From Tannerellaceae bacterium (GTDB lineage Bacteria > Bacteroidota > Bacteroidia > Bacteroidales > Tannerellaceae): 7,218 bases of DNA. Of this stretch, positions 1 through 6,511 are shown one piece after another. A model generated the notes under the pieces. That model was given only the letters and a program-made list of their open reading frames with translations. It searched no databases and had not been told where the DNA came from. The DNA lies in assembly GCA_031267205.1 (NCBI GenBank), contig JAIRZN010000160.1:1-7218 (forward strand). Direction: 5' to 3'. Every line of letters starts with the position of its first letter. Within the stretch, counting starts at the first letter, position 1. A program made the position numbers and the translations under genes.

Positions 1-605
1 CGTCCTTTGTAGAGCTGCCATTCGCGGGGGAGTTTGTCTATCAGGTATGTGTATATACGCTCGCTTTCGTTGTAGTTACCCCTTGTCTTTTCCAATATGG
101 CGTGCCCTAAGCGGCCGTACATGGTGGCCTCGTTCAGCTCCAACATCTTGTCGAAATCCTGTTCGGCCCAGAGATAGTTTTTTTGTTGTATATAAATCAA
201 TCCCCTGTTATAAAGAGCTTCTTCGTTTGCGGGATTGCCGAGGAGGAGCAGGTTGTAGTCGTTCAGCGCCTTTTCCGTTTCGCCTATCTCAAGGTATAGT
301 GAAGCGCGGTTTTCAAGTATCATGGCGTTTTGCGGATGGCGACTTAGTGCGGCGGTGTACGAAACGATGGCTTCGTCCTTATTACCCAGGCGACGTTGTA
401 TGGTACCCAGGTTAGTCAGAAGGGCGTAATTGTTAGGATTAGCCGGTTCGATTCGCATGGCCTCTTTCAGAGTCGCTTCGGCGGCAAAGAGGTCTTCTTT
501 TTCCAGATAGTCATAACTTTTTTCGATAAGCTCTTCGTATGTCTGAGCCATGGCTGCCGCAGATAGCAAAGACGAGAGCGCGAGGGTGATGAGACGGCCT
601 TTCAT
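1..605 (-). CDS. Secreted tetratricopeptide-repeat (TPR) protein, C-terminus cut off by window edge
   Basis: I translated this frame from the sequence; it runs open from an ATG at 605-603 to the window edge (201 codons plus 2 bases, no stop). Residues 1-20 form a signal peptide: a Lys/Arg start, a hydrophobic core, and an AMA|Q cleavage site before Gln21. The mature part is helical and built of TPR-like repeats at about residues 24-57, 60-92, 94-126 and 128-160. Typical TPR spacing shows in segments such as NLGTIQRRLGNKDEAIVSY and ALYNRGLIYIQQKNYLWAEQ. The start codon overlaps the stop of the upstream redox gene in an ATGA, which suggests translational coupling and fixes the start. TPR proteins are protein-binding scaffolds, and the signal peptide implies a periplasmic location. 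The partner is unknown, and nothing shows a link to the redox genes beyond operon position. Confidence 0.88.
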   Translation of the reverse strand, partial: MKGRLITLALSSLLSAAAMAQTYEELIEKSYDYLEKEDLFAAEATLKEAMRIEPANPNNYALLTNLGTIQRRLGNKDEAIVSYTAALSRHPQNAMILENRASLYLEIGETEKALNDYNLLLLGNPANEEALYNRGLIYIQQKNYLWAEQDFDKMLELNEATMYGRLGHAILEKTRGNYNESERIYTYLIDKLPREWQLYKG

Positions 606-2074
606 GCGTTCCCTTTCAGAGCTTTGTCCATAGCTGCGGCAGCCTTGCGCCCATCGCCCATGGCGAGGATGACGGTAGCTCCGCCGCGCACTATATCGCC
701 GCCTGCATATACATCGGGCAGAGCGGATTGCATAGTCGTTTCGTCGACTACGATAGTTCCCCGGCGCGTCACCTCCAATCCGGCGAAGGTACTGGGAACA
801 AGTGGGTTCGGCGATACGCCTACGCTGACGATAACCTCGTCCGCGTCTATGGTTTCCACTTCACCCTCAATGGCTACGGGGCGGCGGCGACCTGAGGCGT
901 CAGCTTCGCCGAGCTTCATCTTCTGGAGACGCATTTGCCTGACATGCCCTTTCTCGTCGCCGAGGTATTCGAGGGGGTTATGGAGCGTGAGAAATTCTAC
1001 GCCCTCTTCTTTGGCGTGCTTCACCTCTTCGAGGCGCGCCGGCATTTCTTCTTCGCTGCGGCGGTAGACTATGATGGCGCGTTCGGCGCCCAGGCGACGG
1101 GCGGTGCGCACGGAGTCCATAGCTGTGTTCCCTCCGCCTATCACGGCAACGTTCCTGCCCATCAGCACGGGGGTGTCGCTTTCGGGATTAGCGGCGTCCA
1201 TAAGGTTTACGCGTGTTAGATACTCGTTTGACGACATGACGCCGATGAGATTCTCGCCCGGTATGTTCATAAAGTTCGGCAGTCCGGCTCCGCTGGCTGC
1301 GAATATTCCCTTGAAGCCGTCCGCGTGGAGGTCTTCGTAGGTAATGGTCTTGCCCACGATGCAGTTGCTGACAAACGTCACTCCCATCTTAGTCAGTATG
1401 TCAATCTCCACATCCACTATTTTATTAGGGAGGCGAAACTCAGGGATGCCATATTTCAGCACGCCGCCAATCTCATGCAGGGCTTCAAAAACGGTCACCT
1501 CATACCCTTTCTTCGCCATGTCGCCGGCAAAGGAAAGCCCCGCCGGACCGGAGCCTATTACGGCAATGCTCATACCGTTGGGGCTGTCGACTTCGGGCAC
1601 CGACATCTGTCCGCTTTCACGTTCATAGTCGGCGGCGAAGCGTTCGAGGTAGCCTATGGCCACCGGCTCCTTTTTCATCTTGAGGTGAATGCACTGCGCT
1701 TCGCATTGTTTTTCCTGAGGGCATACTCGTCCGCAAACGGCAGGCAGGGCGCTGGTTTGCTTCAATGTCCTTGCGGCATCGAGGAAGCGGCCCGCTTCGA
1801 TGTATTTGACAAATGCAGGTATCTCCACTCCTACCGGGCATCCGGTCATACACGAGGGGTTGGGGCAATCCAGGCATCGCATGGCCTCGCGGACGGCTTG
1901 TTCGGCTGTCAGTCCGAGGTTCACCTCTTCTCTGTTGCGGCTCCGGTATGCGGCGTCCAATTCATTCATCCGTACGCGGGGAATGTCCGTGCGTTCCTTG
2001 TTTTTCTTCGCCTTTCTGAGTTCTACGCGCCAAAGCTCGTCGCGGGTCTGTTTGTCTTTATTGTTTGTTGTCAT
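602..2074 (-). CDS. gltA (nfnB): GltD-like FAD/[4Fe-4S] oxidoreductase subunit; NfnB / GltA ('NADPH-dependent glutamate synthase') type
   Basis: The 490-residue protein has the layout of the glutamate synthase small-subunit family. Two cysteine clusters near the N-terminus (C67, C70, C75, C79 and C114, C118, C124, C128) can hold two [4Fe-4S] clusters. A first dinucleotide fold follows, with GSGPAG at 174-179 for FAD. A second has VAVIGGGNTAMD at 309-320 and YRRSEEEMPAR at about 337-347, the usual NADP(H)-binding signature. The C-terminal FAD contact is YAGGDIVRGGA (about 456-466). No glutamate synthase large subunit lies nearby. The gene directly upstream encodes the partner expected for NfnAB, an electron-bifurcating NADH-dependent ferredoxin:NADP+ oxidoreductase, also known as SudAB in archaea. 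I therefore favour an Nfn-type role over glutamate synthesis, by context. The start is supported by an AAGGAG nine bases upstream. Confidence 0.9.
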   Translation of the reverse strand: MTTNNKDKQTRDELWRVELRKAKKNKERTDIPRVRMNELDAAYRSRNREEVNLGLTAEQAVREAMRCLDCPNPSCMTGCPVGVEIPAFVKYIEAGRFLDAARTLKQTSALPAVCGRVCPQEKQCEAQCIHLKMKKEPVAIGYLERFAADYERESGQMSVPEVDSPNGMSIAVIGSGPAGLSFAGDMAKKGYEVTVFEALHEIGGVLKYGIPEFRLPNKIVDVEIDILTKMGVTFVSNCIVGKTITYEDLHADGFKGIFAASGAGLPNFMNIPGENLIGVMSSNEYLTRVNLMDAANPESDTPVLMGRNVAVIGGGNTAMDSVRTARRLGAERAIIVYRRSEEEMPARLEEVKHAKEEGVEFLTLHNPLEYLGDEKGHVRQMRLQKMKLGEADASGRRRPVAIEGEVETIDADEVIVSVGVSPNPLVPSTFAGLEVTRRGTIVVDETTMQSALPDVYAGGDIVRGGATVILAMGDGRKAAAAMDKALKGNA

Positions 2075-2083
2075 AACCTTGTT

Positions 2084-2089
2084 CTCCTT
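2084..2089 (-). promoter_or_regulatory. Shine-Dalgarno sequence of the NfnB/GltA gene
   Basis: The minus strand reads AAGGAG here, nine bases before the ATG at 2074. It is the only clear Shine-Dalgarno match among the full-length genes in the window; the other starts follow A/T-rich leaders, as is usual in Bacteroidetes. It supports the chosen start and may raise translation of this subunit relative to its neighbours. Confidence 0.65.
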
Positions 2090-2103
2090 AATGTATTTAT
2101 CGC

Positions 2104-2889
2104 TTAATTATACGCTTTCAGTCTCATCATCATCTCGTCAAAATCCACCTGGTGGGCGTCGAACTCGGGGCCGTCTATACATACGAACTTGGTCTTCCCG
2201 CCCACCGTTACGCGACAGGCGCCGCACATGCCCGTGCCGTCAACCATAATGGTGTTGAGCGAGGCTACGGTAGGTATTCCGTACCTTTTAGTCAGGGCGG
2301 CGACAAACTTCATCATAACGGCAGGACCGATGGTGACGCAGAGGTCGACCTTCTCGCGCAGAATCACGCTCTCCACTCCATCCGTAACCAAGCCTTTCGC
2401 GCCATAGGAGCCGTCGTCGGTCATTATCACCACCTCAGCGGATTGCGAGCGCATCTGTTCTTCGAGTATGATAAGCTCCTTACTCCGAGCGGCAAGGACG
2501 ACAATCACCCTGTTGCCTGCCTTGTGGAAAGCTTCCACGATGGGCAATAGCGGAGCGACTCCGACACCTCCTCCGGCACATACTACCGTACCTGCTTTGC
2601 CGACATGAGTAGCCTGTCCGAGCGGGCCGACCAGGTCGGTGATAAAGTCGCCTTCGTTTAATGCGCAAATCTTGCGGGACGAATGGCCTACCGCTTGTAT
2701 TACCAGCGTGATGGTACCTTTTTCTACATCTGCGCCTGCGATAGTGAGGGGTATGCGTTCGCCCTTTTCCCCTGATTTTATGATAACGAAGTGGCCGGCT
2801 TTACGTGAGCGGGCGATGAGCGGGGCTTCCACTTCGAGTTTTACAACATTGGCGGAGAGTTGTTCTCTGTTTACAATCTTATTCATCAT
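2104..2889 (-). CDS. nfnA: Ferredoxin-NAD(P)+ reductase-like subunit with [2Fe-2S] site; NfnA / PyrK-like (sulfide/dihydroorotate dehydrogenase-like)
   Basis: The 261-residue protein has an N-terminal flavin-binding barrel with RIPLTI at 45-50, where this family binds FAD. An NAD-binding domain follows, with AGGGVGVAPLLP at 105-116. The C-terminal metal site is DGTGMCGACRVTVGGKTKFVC at about 217-237. Its D217, C222, C225 and C237 match the unusual Asp plus three Cys ligation known for the [2Fe-2S] cluster of NfnA proteins; PyrK uses four cysteines. With the GltD-like subunit encoded 29 bases downstream, this is best read as the NADH-side subunit of an NfnAB complex: NADH and reduced ferredoxin exchange electrons with NADP+ through the two flavins. 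It acts in the cytoplasm. Two adjacent ATG codons (2889 and 2886) could both start translation. It lies 12 bases after the GroES-like gene. Confidence 0.87.
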   Translation of the reverse strand: MMNKIVNREQLSANVVKLEVEAPLIARSRKAGHFVIIKSGEKGERIPLTIAGADVEKGTITLVIQAVGHSSRKICALNEGDFITDLVGPLGQATHVGKAGTVVCAGGGVGVAPLLPIVEAFHKAGNRVIVVLAARSKELIILEEQMRSQSAEVVIMTDDGSYGAKGLVTDGVESVILREKVDLCVTIGPAVMMKFVAALTKRYGIPTVASLNTIMVDGTGMCGACRVTVGGKTKFVCIDGPEFDAHQVDFDEMMMRLKAYN

Positions 2890-2901
2890 GTAAGCTGTTA
2901 T

Positions 2902-3285
2902 CTAATCGAATAAATCTTCGTCGCGGATAAGCATAAGTATGGCGGAATGGGGTATGATGATGTAGGGTTCGTCGTTGAATTTGATTTCATAAGCCATTCC
3001 ATGCAGGTAAACGGCCAAATCGCCTATATGCGCCTCAAGGGGCAGGTAGCGGACTTCCTCGTTTTTCTTTTTCCACACTTCGGTCTCTTCCGTCTGCAAA
3101 GGTAGGGGATAGCCCGGCCCTGTTTTCAAAACGTAGCCGCACTGTACTTTCTCTCCTTGCTGAACTGTGGGCGGCAGGTAAAGCCCCGATTTGGTACAAC
3201 TTTGCGGATCCTTTGGTTTAAGCAGTACCTTATCTCCTACCATCAGGCACTTGCCCATGTCTTCCCGTTCTATCTGCAATTGCAT
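2902..3285 (-). CDS. GroES-like (Cpn10 family) co-chaperonin, divergent
   Basis: This 127-residue protein shows the GroES pattern in diverged form. VGDKVLLKPKDP (16-27) corresponds to the first strand of the barrel. SGLYLPP at 33-39 sits where the mobile loop of GroES carries its hydrophobic GroEL-binding tripeptide (here LYL). CGYVLKTGPG (49-58) matches the GEVLAVGxG turn, and HIGDLAVYL plus the C-terminal HSAILMLI match the ends of the fold. Canonical GroES is about 95 residues. The extra length is an N-terminal stretch of about 14 residues and a charged insert at about 59-80 (PLPLQTEETEVWKKKNEE region). No groEL follows, so it is probably a paralogue and not the housekeeping GroES. M10 and M15 are alternative starts that would give a length closer to canonical. 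It probably acts in the cytoplasm; the substrate is unknown. Confidence 0.78.
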   Translation of the reverse strand: MQLQIEREDMGKCLMVGDKVLLKPKDPQSCTKSGLYLPPTVQQGEKVQCGYVLKTGPGYPLPLQTEETEVWKKKNEEVRYLPLEAHIGDLAVYLHGMAYEIKFNDEPYIIIPHSAILMLIRDEDLFD

Positions 3286-3306
3286 ATTGCGTTGTTATGG
3301 TATAGT

Positions 3307-4482
3307 TTATTTTAAGATGCCGAGTTTATTCCCAAGCGCCTTCGGGATAGCGTCTTTATGTACCATTATATATATTGTTTTGGCGCGGACGTAGCTTTCC
3401 GACATATTCAGGTATCCTCCGAAAGCATTGCGCTCCGTGCCCCACGAGTTCTTGGTAATATAATATGTAAGGCCGTTCCCGTCTTTCGCAATGCCGGTGA
3501 TGTGCATGAGATGGTCGTCGGTAGTTACAAACGATTCGTATCCTTCCTGGCGCACTTCAGGCGTAACATTGGTTTCGGGATAAGGGCGTTCAAACTTATA
3601 TACCTCTTCCAATCTCTCCGTCTCGCCCAATTGCTCGAAGCGAGCACGGTCGGTGGAGGCATAATCGTCGATCTTCTTCACTTCCGGCTGTATGGCTACG
3701 CCGTTTACGAAGGAAAAGCCCTTGTCGCTCACATCGCCGTCCCAGCACACCGTATAACCCTTGTTCAACGCATGGTCAATGGTCTCCATCATCTCGTCAA
3801 GGGGGACGTTATACATCAGTTGGTGCTCCCAATTGTCAGGCACTTCGACGTCGAACTTCGCATAGTACGGATGATGGGTGAAACTCGTCAGCTCTATATA
3901 ATCGTCCATATTCAACCCCAGTGAAGCGGCGAACGACTTCGGGGTGTATTCCTTCCCCTCATATACAAAGGTGGAGGGGAGTTCCCCAAGGTATGTATCC
4001 AGCAGGTTATTTACGAGTTCATAATACTTCGGGCTGCGATGTTTTATCTTGACGGCGACCTCGGCTATGGCTTGCAGGTATTGAGACATCTCGCTGTGAT
4101 TATGCTTGTCGGAGTCGTAATTGATACCGCTGTATACTTCTTCGGGAACTATGCCCGTATGCCGGAAAACGTTCTTGAAAGTATGCGCAAGGCTTCCCTG
4201 GCTAATATTTCCTCTGCCCCTGCGGACGTAATTATCTTCCAACTGATTGATGTATTTCTGCCTGACGATAAACATTTCCGACAGGTCGTATATTCCTTTC
4301 CCGCAACGCAGGAGTTCGGATTCCATAAAGGAAGCTGTCGCAAAGCACCAGCAAGTGCCGGTAGATGCCTGGTTCTTTACGGGCGTAGCTTCTATTCTCT
4401 TTACTTCGGTAAACTGATAACCTTGCGCCCAAACTCCCGTTACACATAAGGTAACGAAGCAGGCGATGATGAATGTTCTCAT
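3307..4482 (-). CDS. Secreted C1-family cysteine peptidase (bleomycin hydrolase / aminopeptidase C type)
   Basis: A 391-residue papain-fold peptidase. Residues 1-19 are a signal peptide with a VWA|Q cleavage site. The oxyanion Gln and nucleophile lie in PVKNQASTGTCWCFATASF: Q38 and C44, six apart as in papain. The catalytic His is most likely H324 in HLMHITGI, which aligns with HAMTFTAV of bleomycin hydrolase. The Asn is N345 in TKNSWG. The central part (about 60-320) contains the long insertions typical of C1B enzymes. Family members remove N-terminal amino acids from peptides, and many are cytosolic hexamers of about 450 residues; this one is shorter and exported. It lies 21 bases downstream of a second exported peptidase gene, which suggests stepwise breakdown of peptides outside the cytoplasm. 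Substrate preference cannot be read from the sequence. Confidence 0.9.
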   Translation of the reverse strand: MRTFIIACFVTLCVTGVWAQGYQFTEVKRIEATPVKNQASTGTCWCFATASFMESELLRCGKGIYDLSEMFIVRQKYINQLEDNYVRRGRGNISQGSLAHTFKNVFRHTGIVPEEVYSGINYDSDKHNHSEMSQYLQAIAEVAVKIKHRSPKYYELVNNLLDTYLGELPSTFVYEGKEYTPKSFAASLGLNMDDYIELTSFTHHPYYAKFDVEVPDNWEHQLMYNVPLDEMMETIDHALNKGYTVCWDGDVSDKGFSFVNGVAIQPEVKKIDDYASTDRARFEQLGETERLEEVYKFERPYPETNVTPEVRQEGYESFVTTDDHLMHITGIAKDGNGLTYYITKNSWGTERNAFGGYLNMSESYVRAKTIYIMVHKDAIPKALGNKLGILK

Positions 4483-4503
4483 AAGATATTATTGATAAAA
4501 TGA

Positions 4504-6099
4504 TTAAAATCCGCGTGCAAACATAGCCCAGAACGTATCCCCCAATTCTCCCCAGCGCAACATGGTGGCGCCTACGAAGTCGGACGTATACTGGTTCAGG
4601 TATTCGCCGGCCTTCTCCGTCCCGCGCTCACGGCATAGCTCCGCATAACGGTTTTCCACGAAGGGAAGCTCCGTCTGGCCCTTTTCTTCAAAACGGGCGA
4701 CGGCTCCTGTTATAGCATCCTTCGCCTGACCCCAGCGCACTGTCGCCAATTTGTTGGCGCGCCGGTAAGCCCATATCGTTGCATCTTCGCGATAGCGATG
4801 CTGTCCGCATATATCAAAACTCGCGGGCAGACGGGTAGCTCCGCAGAAGATAGGGAAACGCGGACTTTGACCGGGGTTGTCGAACGACATCCACGCTACG
4901 CCGCCTATGGCGTCGGGAAGCCAGTCCCTGAGTTGTATGACGTGTGAGTATGAGCACTGCGGGACAGCGACTAATCGATAGCGCATCACGACGCTGTCCT
5001 TTATACCGTTAAGCATCTGAATCATGTCGGGCGTCATCCAGGGGTTGGCCGATGGACTGACGGCGGACTCTTTTCCCTTACCGTCTTTTGAGGGAACTTC
5101 CACCAGCAGGTTTTTCGTCATATCCCATTGCGTGCCCCCATACGTCTGCCGCAGCAACGCCATCACGTCGGTGACGGCCACCGGCTTTTCCGGTTTTACC
5201 GTAAGCGGAAGCTCTTCCACGTCATACGAAAGGTTCAACGAAGGCGCCAGGCTGGAAAGTATGAAATATTCGCGTATGTTAAAGGCCTTGTCATCCCCGC
5301 CGTAAGCTTTTCGGAAGCGGAAAGTCTCCTTGCCGTCCCAGTATCCCAGCTCTTTCGCCACATCGTACACATTGGCGGAAGCCATATAGTTAGCCGTATC
5401 TTTAAGGTTAAGCGTGGAAATACGCGAGATATTGGCCGACACGCCCACATGGTCGTCCGGGATACGCACAGCCGCCCATACGCCGCCTATTTTGCCGCGT
5501 CCTTCGCCGAAGACCTCAAAGTGCCAAACCTCCTTAGGGTCGGCAATGGTCAGGCACTCGCCCGAATCGGCATAGCCGTACTTCCCGATAAGATCGCCCA
5601 TCAGGCGTACGGCACTGCGGGCCGTAGAACAGCGCTGGAGGGCTATCTTCTGCAACTCCTCTATCATAAACATTCCTTTAGGATTCACGAGTTCCCGCCG
5701 CCCGGTGATAGTAGTCTCGCCGATACCAAGCTGTTTCTCGTTAAGGCACGGATAGGCCGTATTGAGGTAACGGTAAGTGGCGCGCGCCTGCGGGATGACT
5801 CCTTTAAGCTCCACATTCGTCCGGTCGTCTGCAAATTCGGTATGCAGGCGCCCTGCATAAACGGACATCACGGTATCCCGCCCGTACTCTTGCGCAGCCA
5901 CCATGTTCATCCACGTCCGGTAATTACCGTCGCAAGTATGGCTTGTGATGACGGAGCCATCGGCGGAAGCCATCCTCCCCACCATTATACTTGTACAACT
6001 TTCCGGGTTGTTAGCCGGTTCGGGATCAACCCCCTGCGCTAAAGCCAAACAAGGCGTAAGGCACAGATACAAAAAGAGCCGTGTTCTATTCATGAGCAT
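4504..6099 (-). CDS. Secreted C69-family dipeptidase (PepD-like, N-terminal nucleophile hydrolase)
   Basis: A 531-residue protein that is the first gene of the minus-strand cluster. A signal peptide (hydrophobic core about 7-20) ends at LALA|Q22, followed by a short spacer 22-34 and then ESC35TSIMVG. In family C69 the nucleophile is a cysteine that becomes N-terminal after propeptide removal; C35 is in that place, and the following SADGSVITSHTCDG (about 45-58) is the conserved strand-turn. Later family-like stretches include NPKGMFMIEE and ADSGECLTIADPKEVWHFEV (about 175-195), and GGVWAAVRIPDDHVGVSAN. The enzymes hydrolyse dipeptides with broad specificity. Two starts are possible, ATG at 6099 and an in-frame ATG at 6093; both keep the signal peptide, and neither has a clear Shine-Dalgarno. 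It is exported, probably to the periplasm. Confidence 0.91.
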   Translation of the reverse strand: MLMNRTRLFLYLCLTPCLALAQGVDPEPANNPESCTSIMVGRMASADGSVITSHTCDGNYRTWMNMVAAQEYGRDTVMSVYAGRLHTEFADDRTNVELKGVIPQARATYRYLNTAYPCLNEKQLGIGETTITGRRELVNPKGMFMIEELQKIALQRCSTARSAVRLMGDLIGKYGYADSGECLTIADPKEVWHFEVFGEGRGKIGGVWAAVRIPDDHVGVSANISRISTLNLKDTANYMASANVYDVAKELGYWDGKETFRFRKAYGGDDKAFNIREYFILSSLAPSLNLSYDVEELPLTVKPEKPVAVTDVMALLRQTYGGTQWDMTKNLLVEVPSKDGKGKESAVSPSANPWMTPDMIQMLNGIKDSVVMRYRLVAVPQCSYSHVIQLRDWLPDAIGGVAWMSFDNPGQSPRFPIFCGATRLPASFDICGQHRYREDATIWAYRRANKLATVRWGQAKDAITGAVARFEEKGQTELPFVENRYAELCRERGTEKAGEYLNQYTSDFVGATMLRWGELGDTFWAMFARGF

Positions 6100-6119
6100 A
6101 TAATCTTAAAATGAGCGGC

Positions 6120-6149
6120 TAAAGATAGGAAAGATATTTAAGATACAAA
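6120..6149 (-). promoter_or_regulatory. Putative Bacteroidetes-type promoter of the minus-strand operon
   Basis: The minus strand has TTTG (6149-6146), an 18-base spacer, then TATCTTTA (6127-6120). This is one base off the -7 consensus TAnnTTTG and one base short of the usual 19-21 spacing. It would place the transcription start about 10-15 bases before the ATG at 6099. The six downstream genes have only short gaps, so this is the most plausible main promoter. It was judged by eye only. Confidence 0.45.
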
Positions 6150-6300
6150 CCAGCGGGCGAACCCACCCCCGCACACCCCCGCCGGTTGCATGCATAAAAA
6201 TAACACCGACGGACACGCCATTCCCACAACCAACCCACGAAAACAGCAAGGAGTCGATAATCATTACCCCCTCCCCCGTCCCGTAATAAGAATAATCAGG

Positions 6301-6349
6301 GCGTGCCCCGCCAGCGGCGGAACGGGCTATCCGCTGCAAGTCCTCACGC
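6301..6349. repeat. Compact palindromic / foldable element
   Basis: Three nested or competing stems can be read directly. GCGTG (6301-6305) pairs with CACGC (6345-6349). CCGCC-AGC-GGCGG (6308-6320) is a perfect hairpin. CAGCGG (6312-6317) can instead pair with CCGCTG (6331-6336). The part reading CGGGCTATCCGCTGCAAGTC looks to me like an intergenic motif seen elsewhere in Bacteroidales, but that is from memory and not checked. It could be a dispersed palindromic repeat, an RNA structure or a terminator remnant. Confidence 0.4.
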
Positions 6350-6350
6350 A

Positions 6351-6376
6351 AATACATATACATATATATTATATAC
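6351..6376. repeat. TA-rich, roughly palindromic run
   Basis: About 25 bases made almost only of A and T with CATATA/TATATA alternation, between two G+C-rich structured elements. It would melt easily. It could be a simple dinucleotide repeat or a weak promoter region; no consensus promoter hexamers are clear. Confidence 0.35.
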
Positions 6377-6425
6377 ATGCGCTCCGTCGATAGTCGGGAA
6401 GGTATGGGTTTCCAACATGGGATCC

Positions 6426-6490
6426 TGCCCGTATGTGTACTTGAGGAGTCGCAGGGCCGGTCGCCGGCGTTTATTAATCCTAAACGGGCA
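6426..6490. other. Potential structured RNA/DNA element just left of the repeat array
   Basis: TGCCCGT (6426-6432) and ACGGGCA (6484-6490) form a perfect 7-bp closing stem. Inside it GCCGG-TCG-CCGGC (6456-6468) is a perfect 5-bp hairpin followed by TTTATTAA. The layout of a long closing stem around a G+C hairpin fits a small structured RNA or a terminator-like fold, but I recognise no known family, and chance pairing in a G+C-rich stretch is possible. Confidence 0.3.
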
Positions 6491-6511
6491 TTCTAACGAC
6501 GGAGCTTAAGG

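Larger units (their letters stand above)
6100..6511. other. Gene-free left part of the divergent intergenic region
   Basis: No convincing gene is visible. A 90-codon minus-strand frame (6106-6378) is low-complexity, lies across the putative promoter and resembles nothing I know. The stretch holds the operon promoter, C-rich tracts at 6162-6183 and 6267-6282 (G-rich on the operon's coding strand), the palindrome TGCATGCA at 6187-6194, a compact palindromic element, a TA-rich run and a second foldable element; the last three are listed separately. Confidence 0.6.

Noticed and set aside
624..2249. Long plus-strand frames opposite the Nfn genes
   Set aside because: They are antisense shadows of two strongly supported minus-strand genes, a common effect of G+C-rich third positions.
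3358..3924. 188-codon plus-strand frame and other frames opposite the peptidase genes
   Set aside because: They lie antisense to genes with intact catalytic motifs, and their translations show no domains.
6106..6378. 90-codon minus-strand frame (MYIIYMYMY...) as a gene
   Set aside because: Low-complexity start from the TA-rich run, covers the likely operon promoter, no recognisable domain.
6301..6490. tRNA or known riboswitch in the intergenic region
   Set aside because: The stems do not form a cloverleaf and no conserved riboswitch core was recognised.
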